From positions 1,993,922 through 2,057,921 of the forward strand of contig NW_008709190.1 of the NCBI RefSeq assembly GCF_000327385.1: 64,000 nt of DNA, written 5' to 3'. The notes below the pieces were generated by a model. It saw only the letters and a list, made by a program, of their open reading frames with translations, was not told where the DNA came from and ran no database searches. Each line of letters begins with the position of its first letter. Position 1 is the first letter of the stretch. The translations under genes were made by a program, and so were the position numbers. Source of the DNA: Lottia gigantea (taxonomy: Eukaryota > Mollusca > Gastropoda > Lottiidae). Below are positions 42,201-51,700 of this stretch, piece by piece.

Positions 42201-45200
42201 TGTGAAACCAAGCCCCGGATCAGAAAAGTCCAATGCTGGTCTTAGGATTAACTCCTTTACCTATAGCGATATTTTAGATGGATCTATAAACTATGTCCAA
42301 TCGAATCACAGGGGGGTGGAACCAGTTCATGATCAATGTGAACTGTACGCCACTGACGGAAAACTCAATTCCAAACCCGAGATTGTGTCGATCGGCATAG
42401 TTCCTACAAACGATGAAGCACCGGATTTGATGTTGAAAGACTTCACCATCGATGAAGGTGGTGCTATGATTATGGATCAATCTATGATGGACGCTATAGA
42501 TTTGGATATGCCTAAAGACACATTGACTCTGTCCCTCTCCCAACAGCCGAATCATGGTACTGTAGTAATGATGATTGAAACCAGAAAAGGACATGTTGAA
42601 ACCGAAGTACAGGACTTCAGTTTGGACGAATTACGCAGTGGGTTACAATTGAAATACACGCATGACGGTTCTGAAAGCCTTCACGATAAGTTTGTCATTA
42701 CTGTGTCTGATGGCAAGCACGAAATTAAACATGTCTGTAATGTCTCAGTTACCGCCAGAAATGACGAGAAACCGGAAGTTATCAAGAATGCGGGATTACA
42801 ATTGGATTATGGAGATTCTGCTTTAATATCAAGTGTAGTACTTCAAGCAACGGATGACGACAACGGTGACGCTTTTCTTTATTATATTGTGGTTGAATTG
42901 CCCAATAAAGGGTTATTACAATTTTGTCCTAATCCATTCTCCAAGAGTTTAGACAATGATTGTCAGGATATTGAACTTGGGGCTAATTTCACTCAAACTG
43001 ACGTCGATCTAAATAAAGTTAGATACGTTCATACAACTAGTATGGGGAAAAGTGAAACCGATAGATTTATGTTTGTTTTATCGGATGGAAAACATAAACG
43101 ACACGAGGAAACGTTTGAAATCCGAATTAAAAACTCCAGGAAAACTAACATAGCTCTATTGAATCGTGGAATGACGATACGCGAAGGCGAAAGAGTCGCA
43201 ATTAGCACTAACAACCTCGGTGCATCAGACGAAAGCACTAAAGCAGAAGAAATTGTGTTTGCTGTAATAAGGCCCCCGAGACTGGGTAAAATTCAATATA
43301 TTGATCAGCCTATGGGTCAAATAAATAGTTTCTCTCAGCTTGATTTAGCATCACAGAAGGTTGTATATAGCCACTTGACAAAAACAGACATTATTGAAGA
43401 CTCATTTGTGTTTACCGTCACTAATGGACTAAGTGAAGCTAAAAATGGCGAGTTTAGAATAAAGATCCAACCATTAGACAGAATGTTACCGTCCTTAATA
43501 GCCAACAATTTATTAGAAGTTTTACAAGGAACCGAATCGGTAATTTCACCACAGATTCTAAAAGCAGTCGACCCCGATACGGACGCTCTGAATTTAACTT
43601 TCATCATCGCCAAACCACCTACTTACGGTCACTTATATAATAGAGGGGTAATGATCTCTCATTCTTTTACACAGACAGATATTGATCGCGGCTTCATTAC
43701 CTATATCAGTGATGGCACTAGAGCCGGCCTAGACAATTTTCTTTTCAACTTGTCTGATGGTAAACATACTAAGTTCTTAGTTAATGGTACCTTACAAACA
43801 CAACCCGCCTTGAGCAGTATCTTCGTCAAACCATTAGTTGATGATGCACCAACCATCGTCGTCAACAAGCATCCTGAAATTCTCGAACATTTTGGTAAAC
43901 AGAAGTACGGATACGAACTAAACAATAAAGTTTTGAGAGCCGTTGACTCGGATACCCAGAGCAGTCAGTTGATTTACACCATGATTAAGAGACCTAAATA
44001 TGGTCACATTGAAAACACTAAAGCCAAACGATTTGTAAGAAGACGATTTACTCAAAAGGATCTGGATGATTCAAGTCTACAGTATATTGTTGATAGGAAC
44101 GTCCAGGCCACTCATGACAACTTTACTTTCCGGGTTGAAGACAGCCGTGGAAATTCAGTCAATAATCAAATGTAAGTAATGCTTATTTGAATGCATCATT
44201 AATGGTAGTTAGGATCCAATGGGTGATCTCGTATCCCAACCGCAAAATCCCCCTTTGCTTGAAGTAGAGCTTGAAAAACTGATTCTTGGTTGTGACCAGG
44301 ACGACTATCGGATCGGATTCTTTCTAGAGATTCTCTAGTCGAAAATTGACAATATAATGAGCTTAAGACACGAAACGATCAGACGTTCGGTCGATGGGGT
44401 TAGAAATATTGGTTTAGAATATCTTTTCGGTGGTGCTCTCCACTGCATTCTATATACATGTTTATGGTTTTGAAATTTCAGAATGTCTTTTGGTTGGTCA
44501 ATTATTCAGTTTATTTCTGCTGATATGGTTGCATGTGAAAATGTTGGTGTCTTGTCAATAACGTTAATACGTATTGGAGCTATTCATCAAATGGCTTATG
44601 TTGGAGTTCAGATTAAGGAAATGTCAGCTAAAACCGGAGAAGATTTCGTGCCAAGTTCTGCTAAGCAAGTTCAGTTCGGCCCAGGTCAGTTTTTTACTGT
44701 TGTTTTTATTGGTTTACGTACATAATATACCATAAAAGATATTATTTTGGATACTCTCAGAACTCTGATTGGCAACAGGTGTACCGGAAGGATACATTGT
44801 CTAGCTAGCAACACCCGCCACAGCACTTATTGGGTCTTTACACTTGAACCCGAGCTAATAGCGTTGAAGACTGGCAAATGTTACCATCTTTTTCCACAAT
44901 AGCGAGCGATTTGGAAACCTGAAGTTGCTCATTACCTTAGTCATCGAATCCCACTATTATAAGAAACATTATGTCCAAGTCCAATGATCTCTGCAAATGC
45001 ATTTCTTTCCTACGAATTTTACAGCTTTATAGCGAAATGAAAAGTTTTTCTTGGATGATATAAGCAAGCTTTTGCTGCTTGGGATCGACCTATTGTCTTC
45101 AACAAGGAAACACCAGATTTCATAAGACAACCTCATATTAATTGTCTATGCTTACTCACTTCAGGTCAATCCAGAGCTAGTTGGGATCTACAGATTAAAA

Positions 45201-48200
45201 ACGATGGATTGGAAGAGGCTAATGAAAAGTTAAGATTGACATTAGTGGAACCAATTAATGCTATTATTGGTGATAATAAAAAGTTACGACTGAAAATCAT
45301 CAACGCCGAGAGTGGTAAGCTAAGGATTATTAGAACTGCCGAAATGGCTTACTTTAGCTACGTTCTTAATCTGTTGAATGAACGGGGTTGTAAATTATTT
45401 GGAAAGACATATGCCTTTAATTGTGTGTTCTTTTATGCAATTTCGTAGCTCCATACTATTTTGTTGACCACTTTCAGGAGAATGTCCACAATATCTTGGT
45501 ATGGTTAGTGCTACACAGAACGGATTTTTATTGGAAGGTGGCGATTCTATCATGATTCCATCTAAAAATTCTCCTTCAGACAATGGGAAAATTGTAAGTT
45601 CACTTCGTGTTATTGTTGTTATAATGCTCTCAGCGGATTGTCATACCTGTGATCATTTTCTCTGCATTATATTTTAGTATTGCAAAAAAGGATAACCGAA
45701 TAACTGTCGTTTTAATTTGACTACAGTGCGTTATATATATATAAGGCCAAATCCCCATTTGAATGGCTCAAATTATAAACTCGTACTGGAAGATCCTTAA
45801 GTAAACGTTTTCTTGAATGCATGTTGTATCCCGAATGTTACAAGTTGTCATATCCCATTTCAGTACCACACATTAAATACACTGTCGGGACCAATAGCTA
45901 CAGGTCTTAATGTTGATAAAACCTTCCTGAATACAGAACCAAAATACAATAAGAAACGAAAGCATAAGAAAGGCAAAAAGGGTAAGAGAAAGAAGAAGAA
46001 GAATAAGAAGAAAACACCCAAGAACGAAGATAGCAGCCAAAATAGTTTTGATAAGCTCTCTAATAAGAAGGTAAGAATAGTATGATCCAAGCAAACCCTG
46101 TGCAGAAGGTGTTCAAATAAACTGATATTTACTCCTTAAGTTAGACTTTATGAGGGTCTCGTCTCATATGAGTTGACGACTTAATTGTGATATGCAACAG
46201 GCATCAAATTTTGTTGGTGCATGTGCAGCTGGGTCAAGTTCAATATGTTATAATAATATTAAGTGTTGAACAAGGTTATGAACTCACTTAACATGCATTA
46301 CATATGATAAAACACATTTGTTCCTTGACGTATTGAAAATGAAAAAAAATGTTATCACTTGACTTTCAGACACCTAAATGTGATAGTTCTAAGAAAGGCT
46401 TATTACGATTTGATCAATATGAAAAACAGATGTTCCAGTGTACCGGTACTGAATGGCAAGTATGGAACGCTATCTCGAACAACGATGAACGGCCTAAAAG
46501 TAACATTTGCCAACAAGGTATGTCGGATATAAATAAACTCAATATGGTCATGTGTAAACTTAAACATAGCTGACATTGACTCTCGAGATGTCCACCTTAA
46601 CATGTGTTCATAAACACAATGAGTCCTGAAACTGTAATAAAGCTAAGAAACGGGAAGCATTCAGTGTTTTATTGAAAACAATGAGAAATGGTGCACTGTC
46701 TTCAAAGACCAGTTTTTGTAAAACATGTTAAGTTTATAGTAGGCCTATTACATAGAATATGGTATCGCCAACATGACATATGTGCTTCAAGTATACAATT
46801 TTTTTTGTGAAACGATTTTAAAATGATATTTATCAAGCCTGTGTGTGATTTTATATTAGCTCTCCCTGTATTATAATTAGGATGCTACTGAGTCTGAAGA
46901 CTCAATCAACCAATATAACACTGGATTCTATGCATTTTCAGGATGGCATGAATTTGACGGGTTTTGTTATAAATATATCAATGATAAACTTCCCTGGGAT
47001 GATGCCGAGTCACTATGTGTTAGTAAATACAATGGACATCTGACCAGTGTAAGATCAGCTAAACATCTGAAATGGTTAGGTCATCAAGCTCGTAAAAAAT
47101 CATTCTGGATAGGTAAGTCAAATCGGTCTTGATGGTCTTATACTCATGTTTATGATAGATATTGATATTGAACAGCAATTATTGTTATTATTCACGATGA
47201 AATAATTGTTATATACATTGAATTAAAATTATGTATGATAATATTTTGACAATTTTTAATGTTTTGACTAACAGCTATTGTCAGATTGTGTTTATTAGAA
47301 ATATGATGAATATTGTTATTGAATAACAACAAAGTGTCAGATTCAGTTTACCATAAGTATGATAAATAAGCATATTGATATTAATAACAACTGGTGTCAG
47401 ATTCGGTTACTTAAATGTATGATAAATATTGATATTAAACACCGCCTTTTATCAGATTCTGTTTATCATAAGTATGATGAATTTTGATATTTAATAACAA
47501 CTGGTGTTAATATCTGTTCTTTATATGTATGATAAATATTGATATTCAACACCAATTATTGTCAGATTTTGTTTATCAAAAGTATGATACATTTTAATTT
47601 GATACACCAACTATTATCAGATTCAGTTTATCAAAAGGATGATAAATAGTGATATTCAACACCAATTATTGTCAGATTTTGTATATTAAAAGTATGATAA
47701 ATTTTAATTTAATACACCAACTATTATCAGATTCTGTTTAACAAAAATATGATAAATATTGATATTCAACACCAATTATTGTCAGATTTTGTTTATCAAA
47801 AGTATGATAAATTTTGATTTAATACACCAACTATTATCAGATTCTGTGTATCAAAAATATGATAAATATTGATATTGAACTCCAATTATTGTCAGATTTT
47901 GTTTACCAAAAGTATGATAAATTTTAATTTAATACACCAACTATTATCAGATTCACTTTATCAGAAGTATGATAAATATTGATATTCAACACCAATTATT
48001 GTCAGATTTTGTATATTAAAAGTATGATAAATTTTAATTTAATACACCAACTATTATCAGATTCTGTTTATCAAAAATATGATAAATATTGATATTCAAC
48101 ACCAATTATTGTCAGATTTTGTTTATCAAAAGTATGATAAATTTTGATTTAATACACCAACTATCATCAGATTCTTAAAAAATATGATAAATATTGATAT

Positions 48201-48568
48201 TAAATAACAACCTATGTCATATTCCAGGTCTAAATGATAAACAAGATACTGGAGTGTGGAAGTTCATCAGTGGTGATCCTGTCGCTATCACAAATTGGAA
48301 AAATGGTCGTCCTCGAGTTAAGCGAATGTTGCACAAGAAGAATTGCGTGGTCGTGAAGAAACGGCTCAAGTGGCGCAACAAACATTGCGATCGCTATAAA
48401 GCCAGATTTATATGTGAACAAAGTCCTCAAGCACAAACTACGAAAACCTCCAAAAGATCGAGGCGAGGTCCATTGAGAAAGAAACGACAGCGTCGAAATA
48501 AAAACTCGAAAAAGGTGAAAAAAGTTAAAAACGATATGATAGATTTACGGGGATTTTTCTATAAGTGA
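9072..48568 (+). CDS. FREM1: FREM1-like extracellular matrix protein, complete, 10 coding exons, 2127 aa
   Basis: Spliced gene: 9072-9293, 38546-40767, 41568-44171, 44482-44684, 45165-45314, 45478-45593, 45864-46070, 46370-46517, 46942-47112, 48228-48568. Every intron is GT-AG and the phases join without a break (0,2,2,1,1,0,0,1,1), giving 6384 nt. Domain order is signal peptide, FRAS1/FREM N-terminal region (to about residue 270), 12 CSPG repeats (about 270-1700), one Calx-beta domain (about 1690-1800), a Lys-rich linker (about 1855-1885), a C-type lectin domain (about 1957-2082) and a basic tail. Single Calx-beta plus C-terminal lectin is the FREM1 arrangement; FRAS1 and FREM2 lack the lectin. 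Human FREM1 is of similar length (about 2180 aa). In vertebrates FREM1 is secreted and forms a basement-membrane complex with FRAS1 and FREM2 that holds epithelium to connective tissue. That role is inferred here from family. Orthology versus a lineage-specific FREM paralogue needs a tree. Confidence 0.93.
11668..11990. repeat. Diverged tandem duplication, 187-bp offset
   Basis: GCATAGTTTCTGTAGTTTTT at 11668 recurs with one change at 11855, and following parts (TTTTTACTAAATATTAATG versus TGTTTACTCAACATTTATG; GAATCTTG versus GCAATCTTG) keep the same order. Confidence 0.55.
12615..12770. mobile_element. MITE family C, left part (element may reach about 13125)
   Basis: TTAAAGGAATACTACAACTT, GAATGGACATAAAATTTAAA, AGAATAGAATCTCCACATAA and ATCCATTAAACTAAAT follow the order in the copy at 33423. 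A possible right end, CCTTTAA, stands at 13119-13125, but inner similarity there is weak. Confidence 0.45.
13576..14105. repeat. Tandem repeat, unit about 125-139 bp, four copies
   Basis: ATGCAGAATTGT or variant recurs near 13681, 13806, 13945 and 14078, with GTTTTCTGTAATAACATACA, GAAATACGTTTACCA and GTTGGTTTGTATCA in the same order in each unit. The short open frames here arise from the repeat. Confidence 0.75.
14478..14561. repeat. 15-bp perfect inverted repeat with 54-bp spacer
   Basis: CACCTTTCTGCCTGA (14478-14492) pairs exactly with TCAGGCAGAAAGGTG (14547-14561). ATGTTCCTT also occurs twice close by (14460, 14501). Could be the core of a small foldback element or a structured RNA; nothing decides this. 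Confidence 0.55.
14562..22139. other. Intron 1 sequence, nothing coding recognised
   Basis: AT-rich intron sequence. Only a microsatellite (20431-20464) and a less AT-rich patch near 20900-21110 stand out. The patch has open frames on both strands, which argues against real coding. Confidence 0.6.
20431..20464. repeat. Microsatellite (TTTAAAAA)n
   Basis: Four-plus perfect copies of an 8-bp unit. Confidence 0.9.
22140..22715. repeat. Minisatellite, 27-30-bp unit, with a homogeneous 27-bp core
   Basis: Diverged units of the form GCGTATxGGACTACATGTAT then TTCCACAA run from about 22140 to 22715. At 22449-22556 four near-perfect copies of a 27-bp unit (TTGGACTTCTTATATATCAA plus CAATATA) stand in a row. 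Because 27 is a multiple of three, all three frames stay open across this core, creating spurious proteins such as repeats of LDFLYINNI. Confidence 0.88.
23725..24440. repeat. Tandem repeat, unit about 136 bp, four to five copies
   Basis: GATTGACGTCC and its neighbours recur at about 23776, 23912, 24049 and 24224. Each copy has GTACAGATTAAGACAGGTTG and TGTTGTACAATAATGTACAT variants. The third-to-fourth step is longer (about 176 bp) by an extra piece starting TTAATCAGTGATTTCTATTA, which also occurs at about 23694 and 24374. Confidence 0.75.
25679..25770 (+). mobile_element. MITE family A, solo arm
   Basis: TTTGCACCATTCCAATTTTC, then CTGTGTTTCCTG, then TAATGTCACTATCGC. The same order occurs in the copies at 56354-56436, 58629-58706 and 63811-64000. 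The last of these shows both arms, identifying this as one arm of an inverted-repeat element. Confidence 0.55.
27219..27471. mobile_element. MITE family B, copy 1, complete-looking, 253 bp
   Basis: Terminal inverted repeats of about 45-50 bp: left AAGCTTCGTCTTATGCCTTG ... GCAATAGCCACC; right end read on - gives AACTTCGTCTTATACCTTGA ... GCAATAGCCACC. The middle also holds sub-terminal inverted pieces (CCAATCA). No coding capacity. Non-autonomous DNA transposon; superfamily not assigned. Confidence 0.75.
29399..29618. mobile_element. MITE family C, copy with TTAA at both ends, 220 bp
   Basis: The left end TTAAAGGTATATTACCTCTT and the right end on - (TTAAAGGAATACTACTACCT) are inverted repeats starting at TTAA. 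Inner sequence (AATGGACATAAAATTTAAA on -) is shared with the copies at 12615 and 33423. TTAA ends are the target of piggyBac-like transposons; the assignment is inference. Confidence 0.6.
31944..32110. repeat. Tandem repeat, unit 37-42 bp
   Basis: GTTCTGTAAAGTTACTGT or variant starts at 31944, 31981, 32023 and 32061, followed by GTGAAAAGTTAACC or TTTGAAAAAGGAAACC. Confidence 0.75.
33423..33773. mobile_element. MITE family C, copy with TTAA at both ends, 351 bp
   Basis: The left end TTAAAGGGAATATTACCTCT continues with ATAATGGACATGAAATTTAA. The right end on - reads TTAAAGGTATACAACCTCTT. The right half also matches 29399-29500 (CAGxTGAACAAA..., GGTGTCA on the appropriate strands). No coding capacity. 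Confidence 0.6.
35190..35460. repeat. Dispersed repeat family R, copy 2 (longest)
   Basis: Same motifs as at 8290-8400, then a GC-richer part with CACATGGGGCCTCGGTTAAT and GACCCGAGCAGGAA. It is compositionally unlike the surrounding intron, as expected for an inserted element. Class unknown; no transposase or reverse transcriptase motif seen. Confidence 0.55.
36963..37045. repeat. Dispersed repeat family R, copy 3 (diverged)
   Basis: GAGGGAAATTTTACCA, GTAGCATAAGTCA and ATTCCAACTGTCGGGG follow the order seen in copy 2 (GAGGGAAAATTTGCCA, GCGGCATTAGCTTA, TTCCAACTGTC). Confidence 0.45.
38206..38429. mobile_element. MITE family B, copy 2, left tip missing
   Basis: Shares with copy 1 CTGCAATAGCCACCTTTCTT, CACGGAAGTTTGTAAATxC, TCTGCCGAGGGCT and the right terminus GTCAAGGTATAAGACGAAGT. 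The left tip is shortened. It ends about 115 bp before the acceptor of FREM1-like exon 2. Confidence 0.72.
38546..40767 (+). CDS. FREM1: FREM1-like exon 2: N-terminal region and CSPG repeats 1-5 (part)
   Basis: The acceptor TATTTTCAG ends at 38545 and the frame enters in phase 0, 57 codons before the first internal Met. The first residues (IFDCNFSAKTIKYVHNGSPL) match the human FREM1 sequence that directly follows its TQRVG motif, so no exon is missing between exon 1 and here. The exon then carries CSPG repeats with the family signature of xxEG, DxD, PxxG and YxHD-type motifs: roughly DVDQFVLS, LLEGQSRPITV, HINQGQMKKL, VREVDVGYIG and VEEGGVLGITV mark the starts of repeats 1-5. The donor GTAGGG at 40768 splits an Arg codon inside repeat 5 (phase 2). 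Confidence 0.93.
41568..44171 (+). CDS. FREM1: FREM1-like exon 3: CSPG repeats 5 (rest) to 12
   Basis: The acceptor TCTTTTCAG ends at 41567 and the split codon restores SIR-YVHDGSD, the YxHDGS motif of CSPG repeat 5. The 2.6-kb exon then reads through repeats 6-12 without a break. Repeat starts include LIVSEGSEALL, LVTEGETYNV, TIDEGGAMIM, QLDYGDSALI, TIREGERVAI, EVLQGTESVI and the less typical last repeat with GYELNNKVLRAVDSD. Repeat boundaries carry the family's VxPxNDExP-type linkers (for example PTNDEAPDL). The donor GTAAGT at 44172 is in phase 2. Vertebrate genes split these repeats over many exons, so this large exon is a notable structural difference. Confidence 0.93.
44482..45314 (+). 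CDS. FREM1: FREM1-like exons 4 and 5: Calx-beta domain (44482-44684, 45165-45314)
   Basis: Exon 4 restores Ile at the junction and reads into WSIIQFISADMVACENVGVL, matching the Calx-beta opening of FREM1 (human ...YEVCENVG). It continues through GEDFVPSSAKQVQFGPG. Exon 5 gives SWDLQIKNDGLEEANEKL and LVEPINAIIGDNKKL, matching the second half of the fold, where human has DGLEEDDEVFEV. Calx-beta folds bind calcium in Na/Ca exchangers; in FREM proteins their ligand role is less clear. Both exons end in phase 1 with good donors (GTCAGT at 44685, GTAAGC at 45315). Confidence 0.9.
45478..46070 (+). CDS. FREM1: FREM1-like exons 6 and 7: linker with Lys-rich segment (45478-45593, 45864-46070)
   Basis: Exon 6 begins GECPQYLGMVSATQNGFLLE and ends in phase 0. 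Exon 7 is 69 codons and contains about 28 residues that are almost all Lys or Arg (core KKRKHKKGKKGKRKKKKNKK), then an acidic/polar spacer. In human FREM1 this position is also a low-complexity linker between Calx-beta and the lectin domain, but it is less basic. Such a stretch is typical of sites binding heparan sulfate or other polyanions; this is inference. Splice sites are TTTCAG/GTAAGT for exon 6 and TTTCAG/GTAAGA for exon 7. Confidence 0.85.
46370..48568 (+). CDS. FREM1: FREM1-like exons 8-10: pre-lectin segment, C-type lectin domain and basic tail
   Basis: Coding parts are 46370-46517, 46942-47112 and 48228-48568. Exon 8 (CDSSKKGLLRFDQYEKQMF...TEWQVW) matches the short Cys-containing segment before the human lectin domain. 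Exons 9-10 carry the lectin fold: GWHEFDGFCYKY, WDDAESLC, SFWIGLNDK, GDPVAITNW, KKNCVVV, KHCDRYKARFIC. The conserved Cys and the WIGL motif are present. The EPN/QPD and WND calcium-sugar residues are absent (GDP and WRN instead), as in human FREM1, so Ca-dependent sugar binding is unlikely. After the last lectin Cys there are about 45 further residues, mostly Arg/Lys, ending at TGA 48566-48568. Human FREM1 stops almost at once after the domain. Confidence 0.92.
47160..48225. repeat. 110-bp tandem array filling intron 9 of the FREM1-like gene
   Basis: CTATTATCAG recurs at exactly 110-bp steps at 47611, 47721, 47831, 47941 and 48051, with CTATCATCAG at 48161. Each 110-bp unit is itself two related half-units of about 55 bp (CACCAATTATTGTCAGATTT and CACCAACTATTATCAGATTC). 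Older, more diverged half-units extend left to about 47160. The array occupies almost the whole intron (47113-48227), ending at the acceptor. Confidence 0.9.
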
Positions 48569-48569
48569 A

Positions 48570-48575
48570 AATAAA
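48570..48575 (+). terminator. AATAAA just after the FREM1-like stop codon
   Basis: AATAAA begins two bases after the TGA. It is probably too close to be the main poly(A) signal. A second AATAAA at 48714-48719 lies in an AT-rich context about 150 nt after the stop and is the likelier one. Confidence 0.35.
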
Positions 48576-48713
48576 TTTTTAAGAAATATTTTTTGGTGAA
48601 AATGAGGATATTAAATAATAAGATTACGATCTGTGAGTGAAAAATAGTGCTCTCTGTACAAGACTAATGGTCTGTAAAAGGATATTTTATGAACACAAAT
48701 CCATTTACTTTGA

Positions 48714-48719
48714 AATAAA
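48714..48719 (+). terminator. Likely poly(A) signal of the FREM1-like gene
   Basis: AATAAA about 146 nt downstream of the stop codon. It gives a short 3'UTR of roughly 170 nt. No transcript data were available to choose between this and the signal at 48570. Confidence 0.5.
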
Positions 48720-51700
48720 AGTTGGGAATTTAACGAGAATTGTATTGGAAGTTTGATTAGTGAATCGATAAAGTTTCATCAATTGCTTTAAGATGGGTAA
48801 TTGAACTTTGTATTGTATTTTTATATTGAAATCTCTAGAAACTGGACTATTAGTACTGTAATGAACCAGAAATTTATAATGGGGTATTTATATTGTATAT
48901 AATATAATGTAGTATATAGGGCTTGTGTTTTATATTTTAAGAAATCCTATGTTCTGATACCAAATTATGCGTTTAAGCTCAAATTATTAGCTCTTAGCTA
49001 AGTGGAAATGTACTCTATATCACCATTCGCTCAATAATGCTATAATGATATCAATGCTATAACTACATCAATGATATAATTATGTCGATGATATAAATAT
49101 AACGATGTCAATGCTATAAGTTTGTCAATGCTATAATGATACCAATGCTATAACTATATCAATGATATCATTATGTCGATGATATAAATATAACGATGTC
49201 AATGCTATAATTATGTCAATGCTATAATGATACCAATGCTATAACTATATCAATGATATGATTATGTCGATGATGTAAATATAACGATGTCAATGCTATA
49301 ATTATGTCAATGCTATAATGATGCCAATGCTATAACTATATCAATGATATGATTATGTCGATGATGTAAATATAACGATGTCAATGCTATAATTATGTCA
49401 ATGCTATAATGATGCCAATGCTATAACTATATCAATGATATGATTATGTCGATGATGTAAATATAACGATGTCAATGCTATAACTTTGTCAATGCTATAA
49501 TGATGCCAATGCTATAATTATGTCAATGCAGCCGTTGCTAGCGAAGTAAGGAGCGTTTACTCTTCTAGAACAGCGTGATAAAGGTTGTTAATTTGGCTTC
49601 ACTATTGAAATAATTATTTTATTTATTTTTTACAATTGAAATTTACGTTTGCATTTGCATTCATGTAATAAGATTTTTAAATTAGGACATATAGCTATAC
49701 CCGCATCTGAACATCTACGCTATATCTGAACATCTACGCTATATCTGAATCGGGTTGTTGACATCTACGCTTAGCTTGAGTTTTTATCAATAATTTTAGA
49801 TCAAACGCATTTCAAAGATATTACTTATACGTTTCTCTTAATTTTAGTTTTTGGATTCTTTAAGCACGTTTATGATGCCAAACCAAATTACTGTAAATAG
49901 TGTGCCCATGTGTTTGACATAATATCTTTGTCTTTGTATATATTGTTACATCTTATTTTATTAAGTTCATAATCAATATAATCCCAAATTCTCTGACAAA
50001 CCAAGTACCTTACTCCAAAAGTTTGGAAATTTTACTCCAGAAACTCAGGATCATGAAATTTCGTCTCTAAAATAATTTGTCAAGTGGTTTTCCTCTAAGA
50101 TGCATAATATTTCATACTATATTTTATTCAATATTTTTCAAATGCAAAAAGATTGATCTTACTTAATCTTTCGAAATTCTTGTTAAATAATCGAGTTAAG
50201 GTCTACTAATTGTATTTGCTATAAGGCATTTCACTCGTAGCCTACTGATTTTGAAGAACAACAGGCGGGCAATTCTTATGTTCAAATGCAGAGACTTGTC
50301 TGCTGTAGTTATAACTGACTAAGCAAAGCAAAAATATACCATCCACTCTGGTTTAAAATAATCGTTTGTATCAGTTTGATCGAACCTATTTTGATTATTA
50401 TTATTATTATTTAGTTGTAAGATGTACATGATCCTAATTTAGACTTTAGTTTATCTGTCAAAATGTTAATATTGTGATTGTTAACAATAAATATATAAAA
50501 CATCAACGGTACTTTCTTACAGATTTTGGACACATCGTACGATATGTCTCCTTTTGTAAAATTGTTTTTGTGGTCAAGGGGGGATAAATGTCAAATTAGT
50601 TTTTATTTAGTTCTTCATATTTGACTTAATTTATCTGTTTATTTATATAAATAAAAACAAGCTAAAAGCATTTTGCTCGCTTGTTGGTAATTCAGATTTC
50701 AAATCATATTTTATCAAGGAAAAGTCATCTTAAAAATATCTAGTAAAAGACAGTAGACCCCTCACCCCTTTGATTAAAGTTGACTGAACTCGTCTCGGGA
50801 TTGGACTCGCCTACTGCACTGCACGTGAATGAACTAGATTTGCTTACAGCCTGTTTATTGCCACGCAGTAAAATGTGATATTTTGTGAGGGACTATTTGT
50901 AATTTTTGAACTTTTTCTATACATTGACGATATTTGGTTGTTTTTCTTTATCATGTAAACTTAAATTGGATTATAGTTGACTTTTTTATTTTATAGTGTA
51001 ATTTGCTACTAAAGAGTGAAAATTGGACTTTGAATTTATAGCATGTCTTGTATTGTATAAAAGAAAAGGTAAGTGTAATTTCTTTCATTTCATTATCAAC
51101 ACGCACGTACCGTAAACTCAATCACATGACAAACTATACTTACGGAATTGTACGATGACTGTATTGTGTGGGGATTAGGATCATTGTAGAATATCTGGTA
51201 ATGTCTTAAAACTCATTAATGATTCAACTTTCTATAAATACCAATTGTTATTACTGCGAGTTCGTACTTCCCTTTTATATAAGAATGTGTTGTGGTCTTA
51301 TTTCATTGGTTGTGTCCCTTTAAAGTAGAATATTGCGGGTCCACTCACTGATCTCAATAAAAGAGATTAGTGAATGTACTCGTTTTTTTAAAAATATTTT
51401 TTTAGTTTTGCAATTTCAGCCCTCCTCCTTCGTCCCCTAAACCCCTCCTCGCCAACTTAGATCTCTAATGCATGACTGTTTGGCCTATTATCAATGAAAG
51501 CAGGTGCTTTTTAGAATTGACCATTTTCACAGGGGATAATATGTATTAAGTTTCAAGTATATGAACAAAAGATCTCCAAATAAATTATTAAGGACACTAT
51601 TATTGGGATGTAATCATACATGTGACCTGGGTATACTGCAAATACAAACTCAATTTCTTACAATAACTTTCTTTAAAAAATGTAATTTATTTGTTAAAAG

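Noticed and set aside
45860-46094. Hydrophobic Leu/Phe-rich open frames on the minus strand
   Set aside because: They are the complement of the Lys-rich exon 7 of the FREM1-like gene, not membrane proteins.
47160-48225. CRISPR-like regular spacing
   Set aside because: The spacers are themselves repeated and the setting is an animal intron; it is a satellite.
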